Shown here: in pieces, positions 23,923-34,601 of the stretch
How the letters are laid out: every line of letters begins with the position of its first letter
Numbering within the stretch: position 1 is the first letter of the stretch
Source of the DNA: Henricia sp. BOLD:AAB3569
Taxonomy: Eukaryota; Echinodermata; Asteroidea; Spinulosida; Echinasteridae
Reading direction: 5' to 3'
Length of the DNA stretch: 64,000 nucleotides
Assembly: GCA_037783545.1 (NCBI GenBank)
Contig: JBBELK010000832.1
Location: 310,001 to 374,000 of the forward strand
Notes under the pieces: generated by a model
Told to the model about the DNA's origin: nothing
Seen by the model: only the letters and a program-made list of their open reading frames with translations
The model's database searches: none
Program-made: the position numbers and the translations under genes

Positions 23923-24243
23923 TTAAAGGAGCATGACCAGAGTTTCTGGAAAATAGTTTTCGATGTAACTTACCAATATTATCAAGTAACTCCCATACAC
24001 ACCTCCCATGTCCCCAAAACCCGAAAACATTCACAATTTCCAGTAAAAAATTGAACAAAACTATCGAGTATGCTTTCAGCGGTTAAACGTTGATACTGGA
24101 AAATTAGTTTACAAATAATCGGTGGATTTTCGACGATATCCTCGGAAATATGCGGCCTAGAAGCGCGGGAGTTTCAGTTTCGTAATCAGAAAAATATAAC
24201 GGAGTTATGGGTAAAAAAAAGTGATCTGGTCACACTCCTTTAA
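23923..24243. mobile_element. TTAA element, family AGGAGCATG, short form
   Basis: 321 bp. TTAA at both ends; termini AGGAGCATGACCAGA and complement of AGGAGTGTGACCAGA. Shares its ends with the 539-bp element at 24907. Confidence 0.85.
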
Positions 24244-24906
24244 TTGCGTGAAAGCTGTAGTTGTGTTTCCCAACTACAAAACTGAAATTATTAAATTTCA
24301 TTGCCACCATGTTTTCGGAGGTGGCATTTAATTACAGAAAAACAAATATTGAAATGGAACCATTTGCTTTTTTTTTAAGACAATTTGTTGCCATTTGTTT
24401 TTGTTTTTTTTCTTTATAATGATATAATTTACATATGAAGTCATGAGCTGTGTTCAGATGGTCACAACCCCTCGAGGGATGAGTGTCGGCTTGGAGGTTC
24501 GCTTGGAGGTTCATCGATGGGGGGATTCTCGATTCACAAAGTTTTTTAAGGGGGAAAATGCTATACATGTACCATATCAGATGCAACCAGGATATGTACA
24601 GTACATGTACATCTTTAATGCCAAGCCTTGGAATGGCCAATTAATTACTGCAGTAGTCGTAATCCTGGCCTCGTCTTGGCGTCATCTTCAACACGTAAAT
24701 ATCCCATCTCCAAACATCTTGGGTCTACTGAAGCTGAAGCACGCAGACAGTAATCTTAAGAGCACAACACGTTTCCTGGAAATTGTCTCTTCACTACGCT
24801 TCAGTGGTCTGGCAATCACAAGGTTGATGACAGTACAAGATGGCGGATGTTCTTCCTTAGATTAAAATTTATTGTGCAAATACATGTATGATTTTGGATG
24901 CACAAT
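24244..24906. other. No gene seen
   Basis: A 140-codon plus ORF (24443-24865) has no recognisable domain and ordinary local composition; treated as chance. Confidence 0.45.
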
Positions 24907-25445
24907 TTAAAGGAGCATGGCCAGATCACATTTTTGGCCGTCCCATTTTTGCTATGGGTGTTCAGATTTTGATACCATATCGAGTGTCATATTTTTCTCA
25001 AACAAAATTTTTTTTTTTGGCCGAACAAAATAAAAGTGTAGAAAATTTTATGTTCGTTGGAAATTATTGCAAAAAGTGCTCATTTAAAATTATCAACTTG
25101 AAAATTGGCAAAAAAAGTTTGAGGTCGGCAATTTGGCCTCAAATTCCAGGTAGGTCGGGTTACTGTAAACACACCTAATGGCCTACCATACTGTTCTGAA
25201 ATTTCGCGTCCATATATTTTCAGGGATATCGTTAAAAATCCACCGAAGTTTAGTAAACTAATTTATCTAGTTACATAAAGCAGTGCATTAATTACACCAA
25301 CCTTATTGCTTCCACTTCCAAATTGGAGATAGCAAATTTTACGTTTTCTTCCCATGGATGGTATTTTGGGGAGGTATTTTGGGGAGGTATTTTGTTAGTT
25401 TAGAACGAAATCCATTTTTGGAAAAATCTGGTCACGCTCCTTTAA
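24907..25445. mobile_element. TTAA element, family AGGAGCATG, long form
   Basis: 539 bp. TTAA at both ends; termini AGGAGCATGGCCAGATCAC and complement of AGGAGCGTGACCAGAT. Contains a short repeat ATTTTGGGGAGGT x2 near 25363. No transposase. Confidence 0.85.
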
Positions 25446-25643
25446 AAGAGTTGACATTCAGAATTTCAGAAATCTTTTCTTGTTGAATGGAGCATTTTAC
25501 GAGTTTGACAAAGTTCAGCCAGTGTTGTAAATAAATCAAAGATCTGTAAAATCTACATATTACCGGTACACGTACATTTGAAGCCTTATCAGAGGATTGC
25601 AATGAATGCATGATTAACACTATAATATTTACAACCATTTCAT

Positions 25644-25815
25644 GGTGCTGCTTAACGGAGCCTCTGGCTATTTAACAGGCCGTAACCGTAAGCACGGCAA
25701 AAAGTTCATTAATTTCAGAGGCAAAATTTGCTAAAAACAGTGATGCAACAATGGCCGTTTCTAAAAGCATTGCATGCTTTAAGCACGTTGCAGCTGTGAA
25801 ATAGATCTAACGGTA
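25644..25815. repeat. GGGCCCAATTTCATAG-family fragment
   Basis: Shares GCTTAACGGAGCCTCTGGC, GTAAGCA..., GTGATGCAACAATGGC, GCATGCTTTAAGCACG and GTGAAATAG...CTAACG with 29177-29451; the termini are missing. Confidence 0.6.
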
Positions 25816-25830
25816 ACGAGCGTGATCCAA

Positions 25831-25856
25831 TTCCGTCCCTCATGTGAGGGACGGAA
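25831..25856. repeat. 26-bp near-perfect palindrome
   Basis: TTCCGTCCCTCA and its complement, separated by TG. TGAGGGATGG occurs again near 26003. Confidence 0.9.
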
Positions 25857-26239
25857 ATCATGAGACAAATGCCTTTCCTTAATCAATACAACAAATGAAA
25901 ACTAAAGTGTATGTTTACCTGCTACTGATGTTAATACACACACCCAGTTTATCACATGTTGAAATTGACTTTACAGTTTTATGCAGAGGTTGTTTTTATG
26001 TGTGAGGGATGGACAATCAATAAAATTAACAAAAACTACAATTTTTTACATGCATTTTCAACTATTTCTTGAAAATGTGATGGCACAGTGTGCCCAGCTA
26101 AATGTATTCTGTTAATTTTTGTTATATGATTGTAAAATATGGACATTTCTTTACTGGACATTCGAGGTATTATTTTGATTAATTTAAGAAATTTTGAAAT
26201 TTTCATACAGTGTTTACCAGTTTTGATCACGCTCTAACG

Positions 26240-26366
26240 TTAAAGGCACAGGCCCGTCAGCAATGCGCGCGCGCCAAATTCATGCACGAAATAGGCAGCT
26301 CCATAGCAAAGGCATGGAGCTGCGTATTTCGTGGCACGAATTTTGCTGACGAGCCTGTGCCTTTAA
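26240..26366. mobile_element. TTAA hairpin mini-element, 127 bp
   Basis: TTAA on both sides, ends AGGCACAGGCCCGTCAGCAA and complement of AGGCACAGGCTCGTCAGCAA. Arms continue to ACGAAATA.GCAGCTCCAT around a short loop, so almost the whole element folds back. Confidence 0.9.
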
Positions 26367-26627
26367 GCTGCATCCACACAGCAGTGAATTGCAGCGGAAG
26401 CGGCAACTGATGGTGACAGAACGGCAAAGGCATTACTGAAAGTTAAAACTTTTCAACTTTTGGCATTTGCCGCTAGCGGCTACCATTGTTGTTTCTGGGT
26501 AATTAATCTGCTGTCGGTGGAATGAAAAATGGGTCCACATTGTGAACATCCAAAATTGGGTGTTGCGATGGTTTTGTGGCAGCATTAAAACGGCATCAAA
26601 ATGGCAAAAAAAATGCTCTAGTGTGGA

Positions 26628-26706
26628 CGCTACTTTAGCGCAACTTTTCTGCTACAGCACACCTTTTCAGCTAATGCTTTATAAGCAGCACCATGAAATT
26701 GACCCA
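26628..26706. repeat. GGGCCCAATTTCATAG-family end fragment
   Basis: AGCGCAACTTTTCTGCTACAG, CACCTTTTCAGCTAATGCTT and ATGAAATTG match 29370-29445. Confidence 0.65.
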
Positions 26707-26782
26707 TGGTCTCTATCAGGATTCAAACCCGAGACCACACTGGAACACTAGCCATACTGGTACCTACATACTTTGTAGCTAT

Positions 26783-27561
26783 AGGTCTTTTTACACTATG
26801 AAAAATCTCCAGGTTGTACACGGGTGCGACACGTGTTGACTTTTCACACTACAAAATTTCAACACGGCACTGACCCGTGTAGAGCGCTCGACCCGTGTTA
26901 AAACTAACCCACCTCGGGAGGTGGGTTGAAAGCTTTCGATCCGTGTAGACTTTTTCGACACGTTTCAAAAACCACAGTCTGAACGCCTCTTGGTTAAGTT
27001 TGGACCCGTGTAGATTTTGGAGCACGGCAGCATCGCAACTGTAGTACATGTAAATGTAGCCTAAATGCTGTTTTGCAACGAACAAACAAGCTTGACTTTC
27101 GCTTTTTGCGCGATTCAGTGCAGTTCGTGTATATTTTTACCGTGCTAAACATATTACAACTTTGTTCTTTAATATGTCCGATAAATCGGGCCCGAAATCA
27201 GACAAAAGGCTGAGCAGACATATGGAGTGAAGAGGAGGTACATGTAGCTGCTATATGTTGGCCATTTGGGCTGACAATTCTATCCAAAACCAGATCGATG
27301 GAACAACAAGAAATAGCAATATTTGAAGAATAAGATGACCCGTGTTTCAACCCGTGTTAACGGTCGGCCGTGTGTGTAGTGTGAAACGATCGCACGATAC
27401 ACGGGTCGAAACCTTAAACGTGTAAAAAAAATGCCGGTGTTGCGTTTAGTAGTGTGAAAACGTAGCCGATTGGACCCTTGTTGAAATTTTAAAAAGTCTA
27501 CACAGGGTAGATCCGTGTAGATTTTCAACACGGGTCGAACGTTCATAGTGTGAAAAGGCCT
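26783..27561. mobile_element. ACCCGTGT-word TIR element, 779 bp
   Basis: AGGTCTTTTTACACTATGAA at the left against AGGCCTTTTCACACTATGAA from the right. The interior is filled with ACCCGTGTTA, GACCCGTGTAGA, TTCAACACGGGTCG and complements. No coding capacity; followed after 24 bp by the 494-bp TIR element. Confidence 0.85.
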
Positions 27562-27585
27562 TATCTCATTAACAATTAACAGTAG

Positions 27586-28079
27586 CACCCCGTTTACACT
27601 CGATTCGCCTTTGCCGAATCGAACTCCGCAATTTCCAAAAAGGGAAGTTGAAGCCGGGTAAGCACTAAGTGTAAACGCAAAAGGTGAATTGAAAAAGGCG
27701 GATCAGACCCGGGTCTGATTCGCCTTTTTCAAGTCACCTTTGGGGTAGGGTTGAACCCCGCAATTGCGGGGTTGAACCCCGCAATCGTCAAGGTCGCTTG
27801 TAGTGTAAACGCTACCCGAATACAGATTCGGCAATTTGAGTGTCCTTGGGGCGGTGCCCGCAGTGTAGTAGATTTAATTGACCAATCTGGCACTAGTGCA
27901 GCAACACCTTACAGCTCACGCATGCGCTGCAGTTACATTTAGTGGCGACTTTTGCGGTTTCTGAAGCGAGTTGAAACGATTTGGGGTGTAGTGTAAACGC
28001 GGCAAATGTTCAGTTTTGTGGTTGCAATAAAAATGCTGGATCTGTATCCACCTTTGCTGATTCGAGTGTAAACATGGTG
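27586..28079. mobile_element. 494-bp TIR element, copy 2
   Basis: Same length as copy 1 and only a few substitutions, several of them at CpG (ACGCGG in copy 1, ACATGG here). TAG flanks both ends, a possible 3-bp target duplication. It starts 24 bp after the end of another TIR element (26783-27561). Confidence 0.9.
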
Positions 28080-28303
28080 TAGAATGTTCCATATGTGGGT
28101 CAATGCCAATGTCAAGGTTACACTACACAGTGGACCTTGTACTACAACCCTGCTAGGTTTAGTTTACACAAGTCTTCAGCTGACATGCCATGACCCCTGG
28201 AAGACACAACAAGGCCATGGTTAGTTGACCTTGTGGTTACAAATAAAATGCATTGTGAGCAGTTTTGTTTTTGAATCAGCAGGGCAATTCCACAAAGAGA
28301 TGG

Positions 28304-28706
28304 ATATGGGTAATTCCCAAAATTAGGGATCCAAAATGTTTGGTTTTTCTCAGTAATGGACTGTGGCCTGTGACTATAGGGGTCAGTATCTTTTTCTTTA
28401 ATGTTTTGTTTTCTGATTCCTGAAAAATATTCAAAACAAAAGACCATAAAGGCTTATAATTTGTTCTATGGTATTGAATAGGAGTTTGGTGTCCCGGGTT
28501 ACCTACGCCAATGAAAATTGGCTGTAGATTGAGTTTGCATTAACCTTGGTGCCATATCTACACACAAACATTAAATTTGAGTGGCATTTGTTGAAATAAA
28601 AATAATAATTTTCTACTGGGAAACCACTTTCAATCACTAAAAACACACAAAAATCTTAAAAAGCATGTCACACTTTTCTACCCCTAATTTTGGGAATTAC
28701 CCATAT
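28304..28706. mobile_element. TIR element, ends ATATGGGTAATTCCCAAAAT
   Basis: 403 bp. 25-bp perfect TIR (ATATGGGTAATTCCCAAAAT plus TAGGG). The TIR itself contains GGGTAATTCCC. No ORF of note. Confidence 0.85.
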
Positions 28707-29176
28707 GACCTTTAAATTTGGAATTCTATATATTTCTGTATAAAAATGGCTTTAAATGCCATACTTTTTATGCAACAAAATGTATACATATATGTCAGCA
28801 TACTGGTAGAGCTCTGTAACATTACTAATGGTACGGGCTTACAGGTTTAATATTTGTGTGCTGTACAGTAGCACTGTGCATCATCATGTAAAGTATTTGA
28901 ATGTCTGCCCACAGTGCAACACATGCTTATGCTGTTCATTCACCCTTGCAATACTTAGTACTCTATTAATGAGTCATGTCATTGTGGTTACACTCACAAT
29001 GTCAGACTGTCCATCAGCAGTGTAAATGCAACAATGACACATTCAGAAACCCTATTAAAAATCTGTCTTTCAAATTTCAAGTGATCTGAAGATTTTGAAC
29101 CAGTGTACACCATACTTTTTTTGCAAAGTGGCATTGTACAGTCTTTTTTTCAGCAGGATCATTCAGTTATTAAACA

Positions 29177-29451
29177 GGGCCCAATTTCATAGAGCTGTTT
29201 AACAGCCCATTTTCTGTTAACCGAGCGTCAGGCAATTTCATAGACATCGGTAACGGTAAGCAACTGAAAACCTGCCTTAACCGCAGAGCCAAATTTTGCT
29301 TAAGATAGTGACGCAACAATGGCTGTTTTAAAGAGCGCGCATGCTTAAGCACACCGCGGCCGTGAAATAGCCCTAACGTTAGCACAACTTTTCTGCTACA
29401 GTAAGCACACGTTTTCAGCTAGCGCTTAAGCAGATCTATGAAATTGGGCCC
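29177..29451. mobile_element. TIR element, ends GGGCCCAATTTCATAGA
   Basis: 275 bp. GGGCCCAATTTCATAGA at both ends in inverse orientation. The interior has GTTAACAG, TAACGGTAAG, GCTTAAG and CTAACGTTAG words. Fragments at 25644 and 26628 show it is dispersed. Confidence 0.85.
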
Positions 29452-30257
29452 CGATATCAAAGTGACAAATCGGCAGAATTTGTGTTGTGCATTCAACATT
29501 CTTCAGTTGAACGCAAAAAGCATTATGGGTGGGACACACAAAACAACCATTCCAGAATGGAATTTGTGGGTGCACATATGGTAATCTTAGTAATGCCACA
29601 CATTACTAAACATTTCACGAATCATGTAAAAAAACTGATAGTTATTGCTGAACAGCCTGTTACAAGGCAGGAATTTGAAATTTCATGTTATTTTGAAACA
29701 CCCCTAATCTGATAATGGTATTGCCCTGTAACGAGACTACGTCTTCAAATATTGTATCATTTATAAATGGAAAGGCAAGTGTTCAATTATACATGTACAT
29801 GTACTCTTTTGTAATATGCACAACCCCAAGTTGTGAATCAGATTGGAATTACATGTTTTGTAACCATGTTTTTTTCATGACTTGCATTGTGAACATTACC
29901 CTTTTCCCAAAAGTTGACTGCCTCCAAATGCAACAATGACTCATCCATGACTAACCATGCATTAATGGACCTAGGGTGTTTTCCCACATGAAGTCAATGT
30001 CTGTATTTGCATTAGAAATGGTAAAGACTGACATACATTCAGCATTTTTTTTGTGACCACAACATTTTCAATAAAAATGCATGACTTTCATTATAAGATG
30101 TGCAGCAATTAGTGTCCTCCAACTTCTAAAATTTAAATTTTGCAAAGTCTGAAAGTTTTAATCAACCTTTTGAGCAGAAAAAAATTACTCAAATGGAAGT
30201 TACAAGTGATTCCAACTGTCCAATGCAATGATTCCAACTTGTATCTCCGACACTTAA
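29452..30257. other. No gene seen
   Basis: AT-rich, short ORFs; TTCCAACTGTCCAATG near 30212 also occurs at 56516. Confidence 0.45.
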
Positions 30258-30421
30258 GGATTAAAAGTGGGTTTGAGTGGTCTTAAACATACGTTTAAAA
30301 CCGGATAGGGGCATGGACGCTGATAATGGCCCAAGCCGAAGGCGCGGGCCATTATCAGCGTCCAGGCCCCTATCCGGTTTAAAACGGATTGTTTAAGACC
30401 TGCCAAACCCACTTTTAATCC
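30258..30421. repeat. Hairpin element, 164 bp
   Basis: Arms start GGATTAAAAGTGGGTTTG and pair through TCTTAAAC, AAACCGGATAGGGGC and GGACGCTGATAATGGCCC around loop AAGCCGAAGGCG. Near-perfect at the centre. Confidence 0.9.
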
Positions 30422-31013
30422 CATTCATAAATACCTTTTTTGTGTAAATAGGTAAAACTCACCAAAATTAGCTTGTCGTTGCATTCACTTTTTCGCTTTG
30501 AACATCTTGTTGTTTGTATGTTCAAACTGCTAGCTGTGCGTCGAGTTGTTTGTTCGATCGCGCGCGTTACGCATAATGCAGATGTGTTGTGTACGCGTAT
30601 GCAGACGACCCGGTAGATGTCGCATGCACTGTGTAAATTTTGCTGTCGGGAGCGTGCAGTTTCTGCGCTGCGTACATGTGCGAAGTCCATACGCTTACTA
30701 GGGCGCAGGCAGAAATGCGAGCCAGCTAGTTTTAAGTACTGATTATTATCATTCGTTTAAAATCGGCCACGTGATGTGTTCTCAGCCAATGAGGATGCGT
30801 AAACTGTCTAAGGTATTTATGAATGATTCTTTTTAGTCAAGTTTTTATTGCTGAAAAAAGCTAACGAGTCGTTCACCAACACACCAAACGCATGACTTTA
30901 GTTGTGATCACGCTCCCTCATGGCAGCCGAGTTCTGCAAATCCAACAGAACAGGGTCTTGACCCAAGGCTATTTTTCTCGCTCATCTCAGACTTGGGCGT
31001 ACATCACCGAAGA

Positions 31014-31459
31014 AGTCAACTCGACCGTTGTACGAACTCGACCATTGTCTAACTCGACCGTTCAACGGGAAAGTTCGTGGCAGTTTGCGAAAGCGAAGTG
31101 TAATCATCAGCGAAAGTGAGATAAATATGATGTCAAACATTTCCCTGCAAAACTTTGTGCAAGCTGAAACTAAAAACTTTCTGCAAAATCGCGGCGCGAA
31201 AATTATGCTTTTGGGTTTTGCTGGTGTGGCCACACGTGGCGCGGTTGGCGGTAAAATTTCTGTGCTTGGTAAGCCTAGCACTATGAAATCACCGCGAGAA
31301 AGTCACAACAGACTCGCGCAAGAAAGTCACAACCGACTCGCGCAAGAAAGTCACAACCGACTCGCGCAAGAAAGTCACAACCGACTCGCGCGAGAAAGTA
31401 CCGGTAGTACGCACGAGTCGAGTTGGCAAATGGTCGAGTTGGTTCAACGGTCGAGCTGG
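31014..31459. mobile_element. TCGACCGTT-word element with 24-bp tandem core
   Basis: The left arm GTCAACTCGACCGTTGTACG is answered at 31427-31459 by CAACGGTCGAGCTGG and TGGTCGAGTTGG. A 144-codon plus ORF (31028-31462) spans it and includes the tandem repeat as NRLAQESH. No known domain; coding status unresolved. Confidence 0.5.
31297..31392. repeat. 24-bp tandem repeat, 4 copies
   Basis: Four contiguous units of AGAAAGTCACAACCGACTCG+CGCA, almost identical; period divisible by three, so frames stay open through it. Confidence 0.95.
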
Positions 31460-31462
31460 TAG

Positions 31463-32485
31463 GCCTAGTGGTAGACCTACATTAACGGTGGAGTTGGTCA
31501 TGTTGGTCGAGCTGGCAAATCACAAATGGTCCAGTCGACTGTGAATGAACCAATCATACAAACACACGGACACACATTTCTTAGTAAGAAGCTTTGTTCA
31601 CCTGGCTATACAGTTTGGAGCCGTCCGTTCGACTTCCCACGTTGAGAACAACTTCATAGGCACCGGTTTATTCCCCTGTGAATTATGCCCCGACCAGGCA
31701 TGCCCGGTGCCCGTGTAAATTCTTCCCATCGACCTCTCCGCCATGATCACACAACGTCCGGTGGGTTGTCCGACCGCAGAAGGGTGGCAAAATTCACGCA
31801 GTGAACGAGTGGCAGGGCTTCAAAGAGTTCACATTTTAACACAAACATATCAAGAACAAGCAAAATCCATGGCTTTCGGGGTAGAAATGTATGTACATTC
31901 CGTTAACAAAATGTTTATAAATACACGACATTCGACTGTCAGTTGAGAAGTGCCGTGCGTGCGTGTGGCATGTAAAATGTAACGTTTATATTGTTGATTG
32001 TATGGTGCATGCACAAAGCCGAGAGGCTGGGGTCAGACTGTGGGTCAGACCATTAAATAAAGATTCAAGAGAGGGCGCTAAACCATCTTTATGGTGTACA
32101 ATTTCTGGATGCGTACTGCGTTGGCCCATTATCATTAATAGTAGGGGCGTTCGAGATGCTTACACCGTGTAACACGGGGTTAACACCGGGGGAAGCCTTC
32201 AAAAGATGCAAAACGAACGATATGGGGTTTCGCTTTGAATTCTGGGAACACAGGTCAAAGGTTGTTGCCAGGCGGGGCTTTTATAAATACTGTTAATCGT
32301 TTGACTCACGAGGAAAAAATAAGCCGGCGCCACGCGAAACAAACTGTAACAAACTTTCGATGCCTACAGACATCTATTGATTAAGCAAAATGTATTTACA
32401 GCCCTATTCCCTCCTATTTGTGTCATAAATCTGTGTCTCTCTTCGTACTCACGTCTCGATTCCAAACCGTCTGCCATGTTTTAAG
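31463..32485. other. No gene seen
   Basis: Moderately GC-rich with short ORFs, none recognisable. Confidence 0.45.
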
Positions 32486-32849
32486 CCCCTTTAACACTTA
32501 GACGATTTTGGATACGAATCAACACGACGTATGAATCACAGTACATAATAAAAGAGCCTAGAAATCTGTAATTACCGTGACGTAAACGACCGAAAAGAAC
32601 ATGTTGCGATTCTGTTACGACAGGTTACGACCAAGTTACGACCCGTGATGAAACCATCATACGATAATCGTAAAAGTGGAAACGATTTTGATGCGAATCC
32701 TTGCGAAACTGATACGACACTTTGCAAATGTTTGCGATCAGATTGCGACGTTTCACGATGCATTCCGATTTCTTTGCGACTTTTTGCGATATTTTACGAT
32801 CGTATGCGATGCCATTACGATCGCTTGCGATTCTTTACGATTTTGGCGA
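32486..32849. repeat. TTGCGA/TTACGA-word segment
   Basis: More than twenty TTGCGAT, TTACGAT, TACGAC and ATGCGA words in about 360 bp, both strands. A left TIR-like start (CCCCTTTAACACTTAGACGA) is seen but no matching right end; it runs into a fragment of the GGCGGATTGCAAT element at 32855. Confidence 0.65.
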
Positions 32850-33236
32850 CATGGGCGGAATGCAATATGCGGTCTAAGACCGGTGGTCACGTGTCGTGTA
32901 AAATGTGGCCAATAAGGGCGCAAAAAATTTGTCAATAACGGAGGGCGCTGGGTACGACCGAACCACCACAGGCATAAAGAATAACTAGACTATAGACGTT
33001 GCCGCGACAGTAATTGGGACGGCACCCGACTATGTGAAAGATTGGGGGCAAAGTTTTTTTTATAGCGTGTGCACAAAAAATCGGAGCGCCGAAAAATTTT
33101 TGGGTTTTTTGGCGAAACGAAATCCATATTGATTCATCTGCGAAATTTCACCATAATTTTACTTGATCTGAGCATCTATCTACTTTTGTTGAAGTAGTTT
33201 TGAAGCATGGGAATGCTGGTAATTTAAAAAAAAAAA

Positions 33237-33503
33237 GCTAAACACGCTGCTAAACACGCTGCTATAAACACGCTGCTAAACAAGCTGCTGAACAAGCTGC
33301 TGAACAAGCTGATAAACATGCTGCTAAACAAACTGCTAAACAAGCTGCTGAACAAGCTGCTAAACAAGCTGCTAAACACTGAGCTGCTAAATAAGCTTCG
33401 AAACACGCTGCTAAACAAGCTGCTAAACAAGCCGCTAAACAAGCCGCTAAACAAGCCTCTAAACAAGCCGCTAAACAAGCCGCTAAACAAGCTGCTAAAC
33501 AAC
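33237..33503. repeat. 12-bp minisatellite, ~22 copies
   Basis: Repeats of GCTAAACAAGCT with variants (CACGCTGCT, GAACAAGCT, GCCGCTAAA). The ORFs here are 4-residue tandem strings (LAAC, NKLL, FSSL) and reflect the array, not a gene. Confidence 0.95.
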
Positions 33504-33760
33504 TGATCAACAACTGAAGTTTAATAACGCGCGCAACGCGGTTGTGTTTGTCCTGCAGAGAAAATTGCAAAAATGCCCTCAATCTCTTTTCAGCTTTACG
33601 CCCTCTGTTGGTCTATATGTTCTTTAACTCTGTGGCAAAAATCACCGTGCCTGCAATTTAGCACACCGCCCTCTCTTGGCAATTATTTTGTTTTCGGTTA
33701 AAGGTGTTGTTTAGATTTTACCGAAATTTCGTTCTAACGATTGAATTTTTTTGTAAAAGA

Positions 33761-33807
33761 CAATGGATTAGCAGATCATAGCTTTAATCACTCGGCCACC
33801 ACATCTG
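33761..33807 (-). pseudogene. Decayed 5'-half copy of tRNA-Ser(GCT)
   Basis: About 47 bases match 33889-33935 (acceptor 5' strand, D arm, anticodon arm of the intact tRNA) with scattered changes. The A-box core GGCCGAGTG and the anticodon-loop bases CTGCTAA are still readable. The 3' half (variable arm, B box, acceptor 3' strand) is absent, so it cannot be a functional tRNA. It has the same orientation as the intact gene, with about 80 bp between equivalent bases. Confidence 0.75.
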
Positions 33808-33836
33808 ATTACGTAATGAGTTGAAACGTGACTATT

Positions 33837-33841
33837 AAAAA
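33837..33841 (-). terminator. Pol III T5 terminator of tRNA-Ser
   Basis: Five consecutive T on the minus strand begin about 11 nt after the tRNA-Ser 3' end. This is the standard Pol III stop signal. The same bases form part of the inner edge of the TIR-like element at 33698-33849. Confidence 0.7.
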
Positions 33842-33851
33842 CACCTTTCGT

Positions 33852-33933
33852 CGACGAGGATGGGATTCGAACCCACGCGTGCAGAGCACAATGGATTAGC
33901 AGTCCATCGCCTTAACCACTCGGCCACCTCGTC
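33852..33933 (-). tRNA. tRNA-Ser (anticodon GCT)
   Basis: An 82-nt type II tRNA. The acceptor stem GACGAGG pairs with CCTCGTC, with discriminator G. The A box TGGCCGAGTGG and B box GGTTCGAATCC are intact. The anticodon stem ATGGA/TCCAT encloses loop CTGCTAA with T33 and anticodon GCT. A long variable arm GTGC-TCT-GCAC is present, as expected for serine. No intron. It decodes AGC/AGU serine codons. A T5 run 11 nt downstream would end Pol III transcription. A decayed copy of its 5' half lies just beyond, at 33761-33807. Confidence 0.95.
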
Positions 33934-34075
33934 TGCCTGCAGATAGACCGAGTTTTAGTATTCACGCGTGTATAGCGCAGTAGCAAGAGTAGACTTGAGC
34001 ATAAAAAGTAAAGTAAACTACAAGAAAAAGATTCGACACCTATAATTGACCCCCTTCGAACACGTGCGAATATGC

Positions 34076-34270
34076 CATTTTGGGAGTCAAATAATGCTGA
34101 GTCATTGTGGAAGCGATGTGCGTGCGCGTTGTGTGTATCTCTGGTGGGCGTAATGCGGTTTAATTCACCAATGGGAGCCTCAGCATTGCGCGTTACGCGC
34201 GCTATGGACTCGCACAACGCGCACGCACATTGCTTCCAGAACGACGCGGCATTATTTGACTCCCAAAATG
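34076..34270. repeat. Inverted repeat, 195 bp
   Basis: CATTTTGGGAGTCAAATAATG...GCGATGTGCGTGCGCGTTGTG at the left pairs with the right end; the spacer is GC-rich. ORFs on both strands begin with similar peptides because of the symmetry. Confidence 0.8.
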
Positions 34271-34601
34271 ACGTCATTGGCACGAGCTCAATACAGGGTG
34301 GATAAAAAAACATTAATTACTGCTCATTCAACCGGAAACATAATGACATGATTAGGGTATCATTTTAAAGAGGAGATTCCACCCTAACAGAGGATATCTC
34401 CCTTTGATTCAGATGTGCCCTACTTTAGTCACAGTTAGCGATAATATCTCGGTTTCGGTTTTTTTTATCCACCCTGCGTATACACGCATATCAGAGTGGA
34501 TTAGTAAGAACCATACAGCGTTCGTTACTTTGCTAGTTGCATATCTATACAACTCCGGGAGAAAGATTTATTTCGTAGGAAAACTTGAGGGAGTATACCA
34601 C

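Larger units (their letters stand above)
33698..33849. mobile_element. Short TIR-like element around the tRNA half-copy
   Basis: The left edge reads TTAAAGGTGTTGTTT and the right edge reads as the complement of AAAGGTGTTTTTAAT, giving an imperfect TIR of about 11 bp. A left-end-like fragment (TTAAAGGTGGTGTTCA) occurs near 22015. A TTAA is seen only on the left, so this may be a decayed TTAA-class element or a chance pairing. Confidence 0.4.

Noticed and set aside
24443-24865. 140-codon plus ORF between two TTAA elements
   Set aside because: No recognisable domain; composition like surrounding DNA.
31297-31392. CRISPR-like spacing
   Set aside because: Units are contiguous with no spacers, and the genome is eukaryotic. 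The same holds for the arrays at 5023, 12287, 14794 and 42607.
33224-33582. Repetitive ORFs (FSSL, LAAC, NKLL strings)
   Set aside because: All three frames stay open because of a 12-bp tandem array; no gene is implied.
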